Part shown: positions 10,691 to 22,683 of the stretch, one piece after another
How positions within the stretch are numbered: position 1 is the first letter of the stretch
How the letters are laid out: each line of letters opens with the position of its first letter
Origin: Geosmithia putterillii
Lineage: Eukaryota; Ascomycota; Sordariomycetes; Hypocreales; Bionectriaceae
Assembly (NCBI GenBank): GCA_900188575.1
Contig: FYEU01000313.1
Coordinates: 1,854,479-1,918,478 of the forward strand
Length of the DNA: 64,000 nt
Reading direction: 5' to 3'
Translations under genes and position numbers: made by a program
Notes under the pieces: generated by a model
Seen by the model: only the letters and a program-made list of their open reading frames with translations
Told to the model about the DNA's origin: nothing
Databases searched by the model: none

Positions 10691-11512
10691 ATGCCATCAA
10701 CATCAAATCGCCGGCCCATCTCCTCGTACGCTACCCCGTACAAAACATTGACGAAAGCTACGCGATAGCCCTACAGATTAACTACCATGGATGTAGGTTC
10801 GAGACATGACATCTCATTTATACCCATGCGCGCTTCAATGTCGCTGACCTGTTTAGACCGTCTCCGCATACAGCTTTGGCAACCTGGCTTGGATGAGCGT
10901 CCAGGCGCTGCCACTCATCATCTGGCCCTCTTCGATTGCCGCAATGCTACGAGAGGAGGAGGCTCATGCTAGTGGTGAGTTCCCTTGCCCTTTCTTTGCA
11001 AACAAACATTGCAAACTTCTCATGTGTAATGGTAACTGACTTCCCTCCGCAGCGCTCGAAGAATACTTTGCTCGATCGCTCGGGTTCGCCCTCTTGGCCC
11101 TAGGCCTGGTTGTCGTCTTGCTCTCGGGAGCTGTGCCACTGGTGTCAGAGGTAGATGGTACGTGATTTTACCCGGTTGACGGTATCGTTATGTCCTACAC
11201 GTACGGAGAAGCTGACACGGAGCAGCCCCTAAGAGCGGCATCTCCCCCTACGCCAACGCCGTCCTGATCGTGGCCGCGCTGCACCATGGCCCTGCCACCC
11301 TCTATTGCTACTGGAGGTGGAACTGGACCGGCGAGACAGGCTATCTGCTCGGCAGCATCGGAAGCGGTTTCTTCGCCCTGGGAGCCCTCTACTGCGTCAT
11401 GTTTGCGGGCGACGCGGCCATGATTAGCAAGTATCATAAGTATGACCAGAGCACGAGTGGGTTCCCCTTTAAGAACTCCGAGTCGTACAGGGCCAAGAAG
11501 AAGGCTCTCTGA
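10691..11512 (+). CDS. Small fungal multi-pass membrane protein, uncharacterised
   Basis: Three well-supported exons are 10893-10974, 11053-11157 and 11226-11512, with introns of 78 and 68 nt that conserve phase 1. From the ATG at 10893 they give 157 residues. Homologues as I recall them begin one block earlier with FGNLAW, which is encoded just upstream after an acceptor at 10872-10873. An upstream ATG at 10691 with a phase-2 donor at 10726 (GTACGC) or 10738 (GTACAA) would supply it, so the true N-terminus is probably longer. The protein has at least three hydrophobic segments (ALPLIIWPSSIAAML; SLGFALLALGLVVVLLSG; GYLLGSIGSGFFALGALYCV) and a basic tail ending AKKKAL. The function is unknown; the fold resembles small fungal integral membrane proteins of unknown role. 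Confidence 0.7.
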
Positions 11513-11844
11513 GATTCTCTGTAGGTCCCATGTGAGGCTCCTTCTTTCAGAGACATCTCCGCGTTTGACTAGGGGCCTCGGCTTTCAAGAGAAGAACCCA
11601 AGGATATAACAACAGTATCGAACCTTTTTTTAATACATTGTTCGGCAGAAAAGAAATGACGTGTATAGAGATGTATGAGGAAGAAAACCAACAATCCCGG
11701 CGCTCTAATTATACAACTACCAGAACTTCTGTGTTTGTGTGTCTGAAAAGTAACAAATGATGACAACAAAAATACCAAACTCCCATCTTACCAAGACGCC
11801 CTTAGTATCCTCCGGTCAGGATCATACACTAGCCCCCGTCTCGC
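11513..11844. other. Shared 3' region of convergent genes
   Basis: AT-rich, with T runs near 11623 and AT-rich words. It probably holds the polyadenylation regions of the small membrane protein (+) and the zinc-finger gene (-). No gene seen. Confidence 0.5.
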
Positions 11845-13256
11845 CTAGGACGTCGGCCGCAAGCCATTCTCGATGGTGTTGACAGGGATGGAAACGTTGT
11901 TGCTGCTTCCCTCTCGGTGGCTGTGGCCATTGGCCTCTACCTTGGGGGTAGTCTCGGCCGGGGCCTCGGACTTGCCCTCTACCTCGGTCGTGGCAATGGG
12001 CGCAGCAGCAGCCTCGCCGTCCTTGCCCTCGGGACCACCACCCGAACCAGACGAGATCTGAACGTCGGCAACACCCGAGATGATGGCCTCGCGGCGCTCG
12101 TGCCAGTCGACCTCGCTCTTGATGACCTGCGCGAGGAGGGCCTCCTTCTCGAGCCACTCGGAATAGTAGGCTTCCTCCCAGCGCTTGCACTCGCGCTCGA
12201 GCTCGTCGCCAACCTCACGGGCCCATTTGTCCTCCCAGTAGCACTTGCGGTAGAGCTCGTCCGACGGCGTCGCGCGCTCCTGGGTGTCGAAAAGGTCCTC
12301 GGGCAGCAGGGTGTACAAGTAGTGGTAGGGGTCGGTGTGGCCGTTCTCATTAGCCTGCGGTGCTGGCCGCTTCTGGGGCTTCTGCTCGGTCGGGCCGCTG
12401 GCGTGATCTTCGTCGTCGCCGTCATCGCCATCCTGCTGCCCGGGCTTCTTGATGATGATCTTGAGCTTGCTCTGCTTCCCGGCCGTGGTAGCCCCGCCGT
12501 GCATAGATTTAGGTATCGGGTCCGAGGGGCGGAGAGCCTCGGTCTCATGGACGGTGCGCATGTGCTTGGCTAGGGCATCGGATCTGGTAAAAGATCGGTC
12601 GCATTCTGCGGTGCGAGTCAGTCAACTGCCTGTGATAACAAAGGCACCGTCTGAGGACGAAGACAATGCATGACGGAGGTCACAAAAGAAGGCAGGGACG
12701 TACCAGGTAGGTAGCAATAAAAGGGCTTCTCCCTCGTATGGCTTCGCATGTGCGCCTTGAGCGCGTAGCCACTGGCATGCGGCAGGCCCTTGCGGGTGCA
12801 CGTCTTCCACTCGCACGTGTACTTCTTCTGGCGGCTCTCAATGTGCGAGTTATGAATGTGCTCGACAAGCCGGTCCATGTTGCCGAGGTCGTCGGCAGGG
12901 CACCCTTCCCAGTCGCATACGGTGACCTGGTCCTGGAAGTCCTCCTCATCGAGCCGCGCGTTGACGGGCGAGCTGGGGATATCGCCTGAAGTGTCTGACG
13001 ACACATCCGACATACCATCCAGCGGATCCGCATCAGGCACCGTCGGCTCTACGACATCATCAGCCGCCGCCGCCGCCCCGGCATCGACCTTTTGCCGCTT
13101 TGAGGGGCGCGCCGACGACGTCGCCGCCGGGCCGTCGTCGTGGTGATGATGGTGCCGGCTCTGGTGCGAGTGGTAGCCTCCGCCTTCATCGTCATATTGC
13201 TCCGACGATGCGACGGATGACAGGGGCGAGTCTGGGGGGGTCGATTCCCGAGCCAT
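11845..13256 (-). CDS. C2H2 zinc-finger protein, INO80-complex Iec1-like
   Basis: Exons 13256-12704 and 12605-11845 give 437 residues. The 98-nt intron (GTACGT, TTGACTGAC, CCGCAG) interrupts the last zinc finger and joins YCYLP to ECDRSFTRSD. Three C2H2 fingers lie at about residues 112-212: VCDWEGC..HIHNSH, YTCEWKTC..HMRSH and FYCYLPEC..HMRTVH. The spacing and sequence resemble the YY1-like Iec1 subunit of the INO80 chromatin remodeller and GLI/ZIC-type fingers. N-terminal to the fingers are a His-rich run (HSHQSRHHHHHDD) and an acidic segment; a nuclear-localisation-like RPSKRQK is near residue 50. After the fingers comes a helical, acidic region (CYWEDKWAREVGDELERECK). A nuclear DNA- or chromatin-binding role is secure; the INO80 assignment is inference. 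Confidence 0.75.
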
Positions 13257-14136
13257 CGTGTGCTGTGTTGAAGAGGTGAGGGCGCGCCGCGCGTTGTTCG
13301 CGAGCTCGTATCAATCGTTCGTTCGACTCGTCAAGTGAGGATTGGCGTGGTCGGCCTAGGGAGGGCGGTGCGGATAACGAGGGTGGTGAATTTTCGCGTG
13401 GGACGGAACCCTGGGGCGATCTGTTGATGGCTTCGGGATGGCGGGCGTTGTTGGACAATGGAGGATGATGGACTGCTCTTGTTGGAAAATCACGAGCTGC
13501 AAGGAGGTTTGCGCCTTGAAGCACAGTCTGGACATACCGTATGTGGTACCTAACGACACTGTGTACTCTCACCACTTGAGAGGACATCGCGCCCGCAGTT
13601 CAAATATCAAGCATGTACTATCACCATCATGAAAGCCACATCGGGGCACGAGACACGCCTCATAGATGAAGATTGATAATCTCAGAGATCTTAATCTTCC
13701 CCAGAACCCTCATTGATAATCATCATCAGGCGCTGACAAATGAAACTGGCATCGGAGCGCCGGAGCCTCAATGCTGCCTGCTACTTCTAGCTACCTGCGG
13801 AGTTTACGTGCATTCTATTGATTGCTACACGTATGTAAAGTCCGCCCTCTCGCCCGTGGCACACACCGGTGATCCCCCAAACAGGGCCAGGTTCCGCAAT
13901 TGCGTGCGTAGAAGGCGCTACTGAGAGTGAACATTAATCACTCTGGCACGGATGTTCGGAGGCATGATGCAATTGCCATGTAGCACATGTGGTATATAAA
14001 GGTCCAGTCGAGCCGCTGCCAATGTACGGCTTGGGTATTCCAATTCTCATCTTCAACTCCAGCCATCCTCTCCTACTACTACTATTGTCTCCACCACTAC
14101 TCACTTACCAGTAAATCTCCTTTGATATATACCACC
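13257..14136. other. Divergent promoter region, zinc-finger gene / NmrA-like gene
   Basis: No gene seen. The right end carries a TATA box for the NmrA-like gene and a CT-rich leader (14030-14110). Confidence 0.5.
13993..14000 (+). promoter_or_regulatory. TATA box of the NmrA-like gene
   Basis: The word TATATAAA (in GGTATATAAAGG) lies 137 bp before the ATG at 14137. It is followed by a CT-rich probable transcription start region, a normal spacing for a regulated fungal promoter. Confidence 0.6.
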
Positions 14137-15106
14137 ATGGGTTCCTTCAAGAAGGTGGCACTGCTCGGCGTAAGGTCGCACCTTGTCAAGCCCTCTCTCC
14201 AACGTTCAAGTTACTGAGCCTGTGTCATAGAAAGGCCAATTGGGCACCGCAGTCCTCCAGCAGCTCGTCAGGAACGGATTCGAGGTGACTGTTCTCAGCC
14301 GAAGCAGCTCTTCCACCAAAGGCTTCCCTGATGGTGTTAAGGCTGTCCGAGTGGACTACTCTTCCCAGGACAGTCTCGTCTCGGTCCTGCAAGGCCACGA
14401 CGTCGCAATCTCCACGTTTGCATACGAGGGAGTCACCGACCAGGAGCCCATCATCGAAGCCAGCATCAAGGCCGGGGTTAAGCGCTATATCCCTGCTGAC
14501 TGGGGCACCATTACGATCGACCCCAAGGCGCAGGCTGCCATCCCCTTCCTTCGCCCACTGATTGACGTCCAGGATTTCCTCAAGGCCAAGGCCGCGGCGG
14601 GTGATATTGAGTACACCATCTTCGGGGTGGGAGTGTTCTTCGAATACATCACCGACAGCCCATTCATCGTTGACCGTTCTGCACACTCGATTCAAATCTA
14701 CAACCAGGGCGAGGACGCCTTCAGTGCGACCAGCGTCGACAGCATCGGAAAGGCGGTTGCAGGTTCCCTCAAGGTTGCCGACCAGACCAAGAACCAGACC
14801 CTCGCCATCCATGATGTCGTCTTGACCCAGAACAAGATCTTCTCTCTGGCAAAGAAGCATGCCCCCCCCGGCGTCCAGTGGACAGAGACGCATACCAGTG
14901 CGCAGGACGAGCTGGACAAGGCTCTCGCCAAATTTTCCAAGAACCCAGATCCCTCCGACAAGGGCACCCTCTATGCCACCATCAAGTCGGCGCTGCTGTC
15001 TGGAAACTTCGACGCGGCCTACCCCAAGGTAGACAATGAGCTTGTTGGACTGCCTCTCCTCACGGAAGAGGAGCTGGACAAGAAGTTTGCCGCTGGTGCC
15101 CAGTAG
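14137..15106 (+). CDS. NmrA-like / isoflavone-reductase-family NAD(P)-binding protein
   Basis: Exons 14137-14169 and 14231-15106 encode 302 residues. The 61-nt intron (GTAAGG, TTACTGAG, CATAG) sits inside the nucleotide-binding loop. The joined N-terminus is MGSFKKVALLGKGQLGTAVL: a beta strand followed by GxGxxG, here G-K-G-Q-L-G instead of the common GASGxxG. Later features are VTVLSRS at the end of beta-2, VISTFAYEG-like (AISTFAYEG), and RYIPADWGTI, typical of atypical short-chain dehydrogenases of the NmrA/PCBER group. These are Rossmann-fold proteins that either reduce aromatic or small substrates or act as redox sensors. The substrate cannot be told from sequence. The TATA box suggests inducible expression. 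Confidence 0.88.
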
Positions 15107-15602
15107 GCGTAAAAGCTTCTTTGGCTTGGAAGCCATGCATCTGAATGGCTCAGCACGGGTGCGGGTAGACACATTCATGTGTTAGGAATCGCCGTTGAAC
15201 GAGGTGCTGGGCCCAGAGAGGAAACAGCTTAGCTATAATGAGAATGCGAACATGAACGAATGTACTTACACAGACACGCACCTGCTAGCAGTGCCATGTT
15301 TCTGCCGTGAAACGGTGCTTGCCTATAAGTCCATGTATGTGCTACTTGTAAGCCGTCCAGCATTCAACGTTATTACCGTTGAACCATTACACTACCAAGT
15401 CGCGCATACATGTAGGCTTGAGATACGGCAAGGCGTAAGACGTAAATGAGAAACAATATATACGGTAATCCTCGTACTATGCTAATATTAAACAACCAGT
15501 AACGCCTCAAGATGTAACGTTCGAAACTTGGTTCCCTCTCACTAGACTTTTATACGAACCCCCCCCCCCCCTTCGTCGTTAAATAGGTACATGTACCTAC
15601 CC
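15107..15602. other. Shared 3' region of convergent genes
   Basis: Terminator side of both the NmrA-like gene (+) and the DAHP synthase (-). It is AT-rich with a 13-base C run at 15559-15571. No gene seen. Confidence 0.5.
15559..15571. repeat. Poly-C tract
   Basis: Thirteen consecutive C residues in the convergent intergenic region; likely length-variable. Confidence 0.9.
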
Positions 15603-17003
15603 TTAATTGGCACCATTCACCCCAAGAACAGACCGCCTCTGCTTGACCGCATCGGCAAGCTGGGCGAGAACAGTTTCCGTATCTTCGAAGGAGATACAGG
15701 CGTCAGTGATGCTGACGCCGTACTTCAGACCGGCTTTGCCCTCTTCGGGAACCTTTTGGGCGCCTGTGAAAGTATTAGCAGATGATCAGGAAGAAAGAAA
15801 TAACAAACAGAGAAGACAAGAACGAAAAGGGGGGTGGGGAATCCCAAGAGACATAGGAAAGGAGAAAACGCACCCTCATTGATATTGCTCTCAATCATGA
15901 CACCCATGATTGCGTTCTCCCCCTTTGCCATCTGCTCGGCAATGACAGCCGCGACCTTGGGCTGGTTCCTGTGGTCCTTGAGCGAGTTTCCATGAGAGCA
16001 GTCAATCATGAGGCGCTGGCGCACGCCCTTCTTGGCGAGGGCTTCCTTGGCCTCAGCGACCGACTTGGCGTCGTAGTTGGTGCCCTTTGTGCCGCCGCGG
16101 AGGATGACGAAGCAGTCGTCGTTGCCGACAGTGCCGACGATAGCGACACCGCCCGCCTTGGTCACCGAGAGGAAGTGGTGAGGGTGCTTAACGGCGCCGA
16201 TAGCGTCAATTGCCACGCCCAGGCTGCCGTCGGTGCCGTTCTTGAAGCCTACGGGGAAGGACAGGCCCGAGGCGAGCTCGCGGTGCAGCTGGGACTCGGT
16301 AGTGCGGGCGCCGACGGCGCCAACGGAGAGCAGGTCGGCTAGGAACTGGGGGGAGATTGTGTCGAGCATCTCGCTGGCGATGGGCATGCCCTTGTGGGTG
16401 AGGTCGACGAACATCTGGCGCGACAGGCGAAGGCCCTTGTTCATCTTGAAGCTGCCGTCAATGTCCGGGTCGTTGATCAGGCCCTTCCACCCGACCGTCG
16501 TGCGCGGCTTCTCGAGGTAGGACCGCATCACGATGACCAGCTCATCTTTGTGCTTCTCCTTGAGCTCGAGCAGACGGTCGCAGTAGGCCAGAGCGGCGGC
16601 AGGGTCATGGATCGAGCAGGGTCCTATCACCACCAGGAGGCGCTTCTTCGGGTCCCGGTCGTGCACCACGTCCTCGGCCTCGATGCGGCCCTGGTGTACC
16701 GTCGCGCGCGACTCGGGTGTCTGGGGGACCTCGAACTGCAGCAGGTCCGGCGGCATCAGAGGGTTGTAGCCCTTGACTGTAGGGGAAGGGGTCAGTACTG
16801 AGGGACATGGAGTGTCAATGAGGCGAAGTAGTAAGATGGGGACATACTCCTCCAATCCTCGGCCTCCTCCTTTTTGCCGACCTGTTTGTTCTCAATGAAG
16901 AACTGCCATTGAATGTGAGCGCTCGTTCTTGGGGCGTCATTTTGCGGGGAAGCAGTAGAGAGAAAAACAGAGAGAGAAGCGGTGGGTTGATTCTTACCGA
17001 CAT
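15603..17003 (-). CDS. aro3: 3-deoxy-D-arabino-heptulosonate-7-phosphate (DAHP) synthase, Aro3 type
   Basis: Exons on the minus strand are 17003-16998 (only ATG TCG), 16902-16848, 16776-15874 and 15763-15603. All intron phases agree, giving 374 residues. The enzyme condenses phosphoenolpyruvate and erythrose-4-phosphate, the first step of the shikimate pathway. The N-terminus MSFFIENKQVGKKEEAEDWR followed by IKGYNPLMPPDLLQ resembles the Phe-regulated Aro3 isozyme more than Aro4. Active-site blocks seen are VIGPCSIHD, RSYLEKPRTTVGWKGLINDP, GARTTESQ, KNGTDG, LRGG and IDCSHGNSLKDHRNQ, which include the metal ligands Cys and His. The last exon carries the metal-binding Asp (GVSITDACI). A six-base first coding exon is unusual but fits this family's splicing. 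Feedback specificity is inference. Confidence 0.95.
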
Positions 17004-18111
17004 GCTGGGCGGGTATTATCACGGTGGGATTGAGATAGGGAGAAGAGTTGTATATCTTTCTGAGTCTGGTCTTACGCAGGAAAGATGAGGGGCAATGGAC
17101 GGTATGAATGGACCGAATGGTTGAAAGTGAATCAATAGTATAGAGAGAAGAAGAAGAAAAGGAGGAGGAGGAGGAAGAAGACGAAGCCTAGGAAGGAGCT
17201 TATGACCTATGACACACTCAAGTGCTGCTCCAATGGAAGAGAAAAAAAAAGTTGACCCAGTGGCCAATGAGTTAATGCGCCATTCATCGGCGCCGATGTC
17301 ATGAGTCGACTCAGGGTACCGAGACTCGGACCTGGTGTTAAACGGGCGGTTCGTCATTGGTCGATTGGCATTGAAGTACATTTGGTGTACTCCGTACTGT
17401 AGATGTACTCGTAGATGTACTCGTACGAGTATCTGAGTATCTGCAGTCTACTTGGAGTCTAGAGTCTAGAGTCTAGTATTCATACAGGATGAGCATGTGT
17501 CCACTGGCCCACGGCTGGATCGCCTTCCCCTCAATATTCTCCATTAACACCTATAGCAATACCCCACCGATTCCACTCCAAGGGCGCCAGTCTGTAGAGC
17601 TTGGGATGCATATATACAGGTATGAATGATTGATGGCTTGTCAGCCACAGGCGCGCCCTGTAGCCAACATCAATTGACCTATCGTGTAATAGGTGCTAGG
17701 GCCTGGAAACATAGCACTCATGTCAAGTTGGCAGGGCATAGCTTGAAGGCACACAGTGGACGTGTTTGCGAGTTTGGAATACATTTGGTAAATTGTTGCC
17801 TCTCAAGGAAAAATACACAGTTGACTCACACACTCCGTTTGCCCTCCGATGCTCTTGGCTCATTAGAGATGCAGCGGAAAACCCACAGGCCGATCCGTGC
17901 GTCTACATCTCTACGTAAGTATGGATACAGTACGCATACTCATAGTACATAGTGGGACAGTTCGTGGGCCCGTTGACCCGCTCTCCTATCGATGCATAGC
18001 GATTACGAGTATTATATTCCTCTCTTACATGATTGCTTGATGATTGATGCTTTCCTTTTATATTCTATAGCTTCATACATGTACAGCCCCTCGTCTCCTC
18101 CCATCGCCAGT
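17004..18111. other. aro3 promoter and intergenic repeats
   Basis: The left part is the aro3 leader and promoter, with a CT-rich minus strand and TTCTTCTTC tracts at 17140-17180. A GTACTCCGTAC motif lies at 17387-17397, with tandem short repeats GATGTACTCGTA (17402-17425) and GAGTCTA (17455-17477). No gene seen from 17480 to 18111. Confidence 0.5.
17402..17477. repeat. Short tandem repeats GATGTACTCGTA and GAGTCTA
   Basis: Two copies of GATGTACTCGTA are followed by degenerate copies of GAGTAT and three of AGTCTAG. They lie directly after a GTACTCCGTAC motif and look like a patch of slippage around that palindrome. Confidence 0.7.
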
Positions 18112-20218
18112 CTATGAAACATCAATGTTGAGAATTTTAATATCCTCCTCCGGTTTCTCCTTGTGTGTGCGGGCATTCTCAATCTTGTGAATCACATCGA
18201 GGCCCTGCGTGGCCCTGCCAAAGATGGTGTGTTTGCCGTCGAGCCAGGGCTGGAATGATTGTCAGTCTTTGTTTCTCGACAAGAGGGCGGGGAAGGGGAA
18301 GGGAACGAATGATGTGCGGGAGAAGGTGAAGGGGACCTACCGTCTTCTCTGTCGTGATGAAAAATTGACTCCCGTTCGTGTTGGGTCCAGCATTGGCCAT
18401 GCTGACGGTATACGGCTTGTCGTGCTTGAGACTACTGAACTCGTCCTCAAACTCCCTGCCCCAGATGCTCTCGCCGCCGGTGCCGTCGCCGAGTGGATCG
18501 CCGCACTGTATCATGAACTTGCGGATGACGCGGTGGAACAGGGTGCCGTTATAGTACCCGTTGCGCGAGTGCGTGACAAAGTTCTCGACGGCCTTGGGTG
18601 CCGCGTCGGGGAACAGCCGTATATGCACATCGCCGTAGGTGGTGTGGATGATGGCGGCGCTGCCCGTCTCTGCTTTCCGGGCGGCCTTTGCACCAGCGCC
18701 GCCCTTGTGGCCCAGCACCGTGGGCTTCTCGTTCTGTACGTCGCGTGTCGCCTTGGATATGTCCGTCTCGTCGGTGAACATGTAGAAACGGACGCGGCCG
18801 GCGGCCGTACCCACGATCACCGGGTCGCGCGATTCCGACTCCTGCAGCAGCGGGTTGCTCGATGCGCCCATCTCAACCGTCGTCACGCCCTTCTTCTGCG
18901 GCTGGCCCTGATACACGGCCAGATTGACGGCGCGCACGTTGTCATCGCGCCCGTACACACGCACCACCTGGTTCGTGTATGTGTTGAGCACCTTGATGCC
19001 CACCATGGTGCCGTACAGCAGGAAGTGACCTGACTCGTCAAACACCACGTTGGCCTTGTCCCGCAGCGGCGGTGACTCCACGTCCTTTTCCTGCGCCATA
19101 CGTCGGCCAAACTCGACGCGGTCCAGCTTGTGCGAGTTGGATCCCCCAGATGCCGTGGCCATCTGCTGCATCTCCTCCATGGCCTGCAGCGACTCGTCAT
19201 ATGTCCGGTGCAGCTTAGCCGAGGCAAAGTCGAAGAGGCGGATCCGTCGATCGGGCATCGACATGGTGGCCAGTTGCGTGCCGTCAGGCGAGATAGTCAG
19301 GCACGAGGGCACGCACTTGGCTTTGCGGAAGTCAAACAGGTTGGTCGCGCTCTTGTACTGGAAGACGCCGTCAGGCTTGTCGTAGGTGCCCCCCGGCTGC
19401 CAGTACTCGACCATGCCGCCCTCGTCGGCCGACACGACGCAGTCGAAGCGGTCGTTGAAGGCCATGAGGTGCACGGGCTTTCGGTGTAGTCCCTTGATCG
19501 TGTGGACTGGGTCCTCCCTGTCGCCGCGTCCATCGTAAATGTGCACCACGGGCATGGCCTCGTCTGACACGGCCAGCAGCGGCAGCGACGCGCCCCGCCG
19601 GTGCACCCAGCAGACGCTCCGCGGCACGAAGTCGAGCGAAAGCATCGACAACAGGTCAAATGACACCACGTCAAACATCTTGACCGACTGGTCCGCCCCT
19701 GCCGTCGCGAAGCTCCGCCCGTCCTGGCTCACCGACACCGACACCACCTCGCCGTTGTGCGCCTTGAACTCCTTGACGAACTCGATGCCCTGCGACGTCT
19801 TTTTCCAGAACTTGACCACCCCGTCGGCTGACGCCGTGATCAGAAAATCCGTCAGGGGCGTCCACGTCGCAAACAGCACCTGCTCCTTGTGCATCAGCGA
19901 CTTGGAGTACCGCGCTGACTTGGGCAGCGCCGCCACGTAGAGCTTCTCGTGTCGCAGCACGCGCCGCTTCTTCTTGGGCGCCTCCGAGGGCAGCTGAGGG
20001 CCCATATCGTCGTCGTCCGATGAGGAGTCTGTTGTTTGTCGCCATTGAATGTTAGTCATCTCTCAACTCCTCTTGCTGGCATGTTCTGGCTGATGCCTGT
20101 GATTTTAATGTCGTGGAGCGTTTTGCTTTGTTCTGCACTCACCATCCTCTTGCTCAGTGAACTCGTCATGATTCCGCTTCTGTGCGGCCTTTGCCTCTTC
20201 TACCGCTGAATCGGCCAT
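18112..20218 (-). CDS. WD40-repeat cyclophilin, PPWD1-type peptidyl-prolyl isomerase
   Basis: Exons are 20218-20143, 20028-18341 and 18249-18112; introns are 114 and 91 nt with consistent phases. The product is 633 residues. The first exon gives MADSAVEEAKAAQKRNHDEF; it joins to an acidic/basic leader (SSDDDDMG, APKKKRRVLRHEK) that looks like a nuclear signal. A WD40 propeller spans about residues 70-430, followed by a cyclophilin domain (about 480-633) with the catalytic pattern FHRVIRKFMIQCGDP, GSQFFITT and PWLDGKHTIFGRA. PPWD1-type proteins are spliceosome-associated prolyl isomerases. An ATG inside intron 1 is in frame with exon 2, so intron retention could give a shortened product; splicing to exon 1 looks correct. 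Confidence 0.95.
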
Positions 20219-21220
20219 GTTTATATGCCTCCGATTTCCGAGTCGATGCGGCGAGGTTGTTGATTGAGCGCGCGGGCAGCTCTGGGGTTTCGTGATGAGC
20301 TGCTAATGCGACTGGGGGACTGTCGGAGCCTCCGACATCCAACTTTTGTTTCCCCAGCACCAGGCACGCAGCATGCACCACAACAACGTGGGGCACCAGC
20401 CTCATGTGGCGCAGGCAGCCATTACGTAGCACCCGAAGACGGCTTTCAACCCTCAATCTCAAACCCGGGTCTTTCCTTCCTTTCCATCACGTCGTGAGCT
20501 ACTAATTCATCATGATCTTCATCTTTATTTCGCCCTCAGGTCAGCTCTTATCAAATCCCCTCTTTCAGGCTCCACATCACCACTCTTTTGCTATTCCTCA
20601 TATCCTTGCCACGTACCCGGCCTTGGTAGGCAAATCGTAGTATTTAATACTGGGCCTCGGAGTGGTGATACCCAGTATCAGGCCGGGTCGCATGCAAGTC
20701 CCGGAGTTCGGAGTCATCCGGCGTACTTTGCATCTACCATCAAGTGCGCCATCACGCGTGGCCCCTCCTTGGGAAGATATGGAATTCACTCCCGTACCCC
20801 GCATCGACGCTGCATTTTTTACGAGAACCCTCCATGTGTTGGGCCAATGCCATGACACCCCGGGGAAGCGTTACAGCCGAGTGTCTTCATGGAACGGTGA
20901 TGCTACCTCAAATAGAAAACGAATTGCGGGGAAAGGTACGTACGACGTAGGAAGACATCACCAGACAAACAATGAGAGGAGGGGCAAAGAGAGGGGTTGA
21001 GGCTGACTCGCTGTGCCAATACGGGACATGCGGGTTTGCGGCCCGCAACAAACGAGCGGCTCCGACTCCGATGCTCCGCCGCCGTCGTACGTTATTCCAA
21101 CCTATAAATCACCACACGCACCGTTGGACCTGCACCGTTGGACCTATGCGCATGTGAAGCTATCCCTTCAAGTTTGAACATTGCTCATTTCGACCCTCGA
21201 AACGATACCAGAACAAAACT
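20219..21220. other. Divergent promoter region, cyclophilin / dehydrogenase
   Basis: About 1 kb between two outward-facing genes. A TATA box lies at 21102-21109 on the dehydrogenase side. No coding exon seen. Confidence 0.5.
21102..21109 (+). promoter_or_regulatory. TATA box of the dehydrogenase gene
   Basis: The word CTATAAAT lies 119 bp before the ATG at 21221; the spacing is reasonable for a TATA-driven catabolic gene. Confidence 0.5.
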
Positions 21221-22519
21221 ATGAGAGCTGTGAGATACCACGGAGTAGGGGACGTGAGAGTGGAGCAGATTGACGAGCCGACTGTCAAGGAGGGACAGGT
21301 CAAGGTATGTCCATGCCTATGTGTACAAATAGAGGAGCAGACACCGGGCGTATGACCATCGTACCAGCATGATGCTGACTGTAGTGTGCGTGATGATATA
21401 GATCACCCCTGCCTTTGTTGGCATCTGCGGCACAGACCTGCACGAGTATCTCGGCGGCCCCACGTTCTGCCCGGCGCACCCGCACCCCGTGACGGGCGAG
21501 ACTATCCCTGTCACGCTGGGCCACGAGTTCTCCGGCACCATCAAGGAGGTTGGCCCGGGCGTCGACAACCTCAAGGTCGGCCAGAAGTGCGTCGTCCAGC
21601 CCATCATCTCCTGCGGCACCTGCCCGGCCTGCCTGGCAGGCGCCTACAACATCTGCCACACCGTGGGCTTTGTTGGTCTAAGCGGCTCGGGTGGCGGTCT
21701 GAGTGATGCCGTGTGCGTCCGCGCCGACCGCGTCTTCCCTCTGCCCGATAGTGTCGACCTCGACATCGCCGCTCTCGTCGAGCCCCTGTCTGTGGCGTGG
21801 CACGCTATCGAGGCAGCCCCCGAGATCGACAAGGACTCATTTGTCCTTATCGTCGGCGGAGGACCTATCGGCCTCGCTATCGTCCTGTGCCTCCGGGCAA
21901 AGGGCGTTACCAATATCATGGTCTCCGAGGTGGCCGCTTCGCGACGCAATTTTGCAAAGGACTTTGGCGCAAAGTGGGTTGTCAGCCCCATCGATGTTGA
22001 CGTTGTGGCCGATGTCCAGGAGAAGACCAATAAGAAGGGCGCGGACGTCACGATTGACTGCGCCGGAGTTGCTGCTAGGTATGTACACATGAACAACTTT
22101 GTATACATCTATTCAATGCCTGGACGACACTGACATTATGTAGTATCCAATGCGCCTGCAACGCCGTCAAGACGTTTGGCACCATCATCAACGTCGCCAT
22201 CTGGGAAAAGGGCGTTTCCTTCAACCCCAACTGGCTTACCTTTAGGGAGACGGCTTACAAGTCGGTTCTGGCCTACCGAGACAAGGACTTCGCCTCGGTC
22301 ATTGAGAGTTTAAGCACCGGTAACTAACTTCCTATACTGCGCTTCCCGCTAGCCCGTACATAATGGCATCGCTTGCTAACTGCACTTATAGGCGCACTTG
22401 CTCCCAAGGGAATGATTACGTCCAAGATCAGGCTGGAAGACATCATTGGGCGTGGCTTCGACTCCCTCATCAAGGACAGGGAGACGCAGGTCAAGATTCT
22501 CGTTGACCTATCGCTATAG
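21221..22519 (+). CDS. Zinc-dependent medium-chain dehydrogenase, butanediol/sorbitol dehydrogenase type
   Basis: Exons are 21221-21304, 21402-22078, 22144-22319 and 22392-22519; introns of 97, 65 and 72 nt keep phase. The product is 354 residues. Catalytic zinc site: Cys in GICGTDLHE, and His-Glu in LGHEFSG. Structural zinc site: four Cys in ISCGTCPACLAGAYNICH. The nucleotide-binding loop is VGGGPIGLA. The sequence order and the CPAHPHP insertion after the first Cys match (R,R)-2,3-butanediol dehydrogenase-like proteins, which oxidise vicinal diols or polyols with NAD. The true substrate in this fungus is not decided by sequence. The TATA-containing promoter suggests inducible expression. 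Confidence 0.92.
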
Positions 22520-22683
22520 ATAGAGAGTCGGACTATCACTCACAAATACATGCACATGCAACATTAAAGTATCATGATGCACCGCACCTGCAACAAAACA
22601 TTCACCCTCCCACTGCCTAGTATATATACTACTTACCTTGATACCCGAAAGGCAGCCAGCAATCACCATACCTCTCCCAGACC

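Noticed and set aside
20029..20059. Start MTNIQWRQTT of the cyclophilin gene
   Set aside because: It lies inside an intron (CTAAC branch); the first exon at 20218-20143 gives the proper N-terminus.
14137..22519. A possible secondary-metabolite cluster (NmrA-like protein, dehydrogenase)
   Set aside because: No polyketide, peptide or terpene synthase, transporter or pathway regulator is nearby; neighbours are housekeeping genes.
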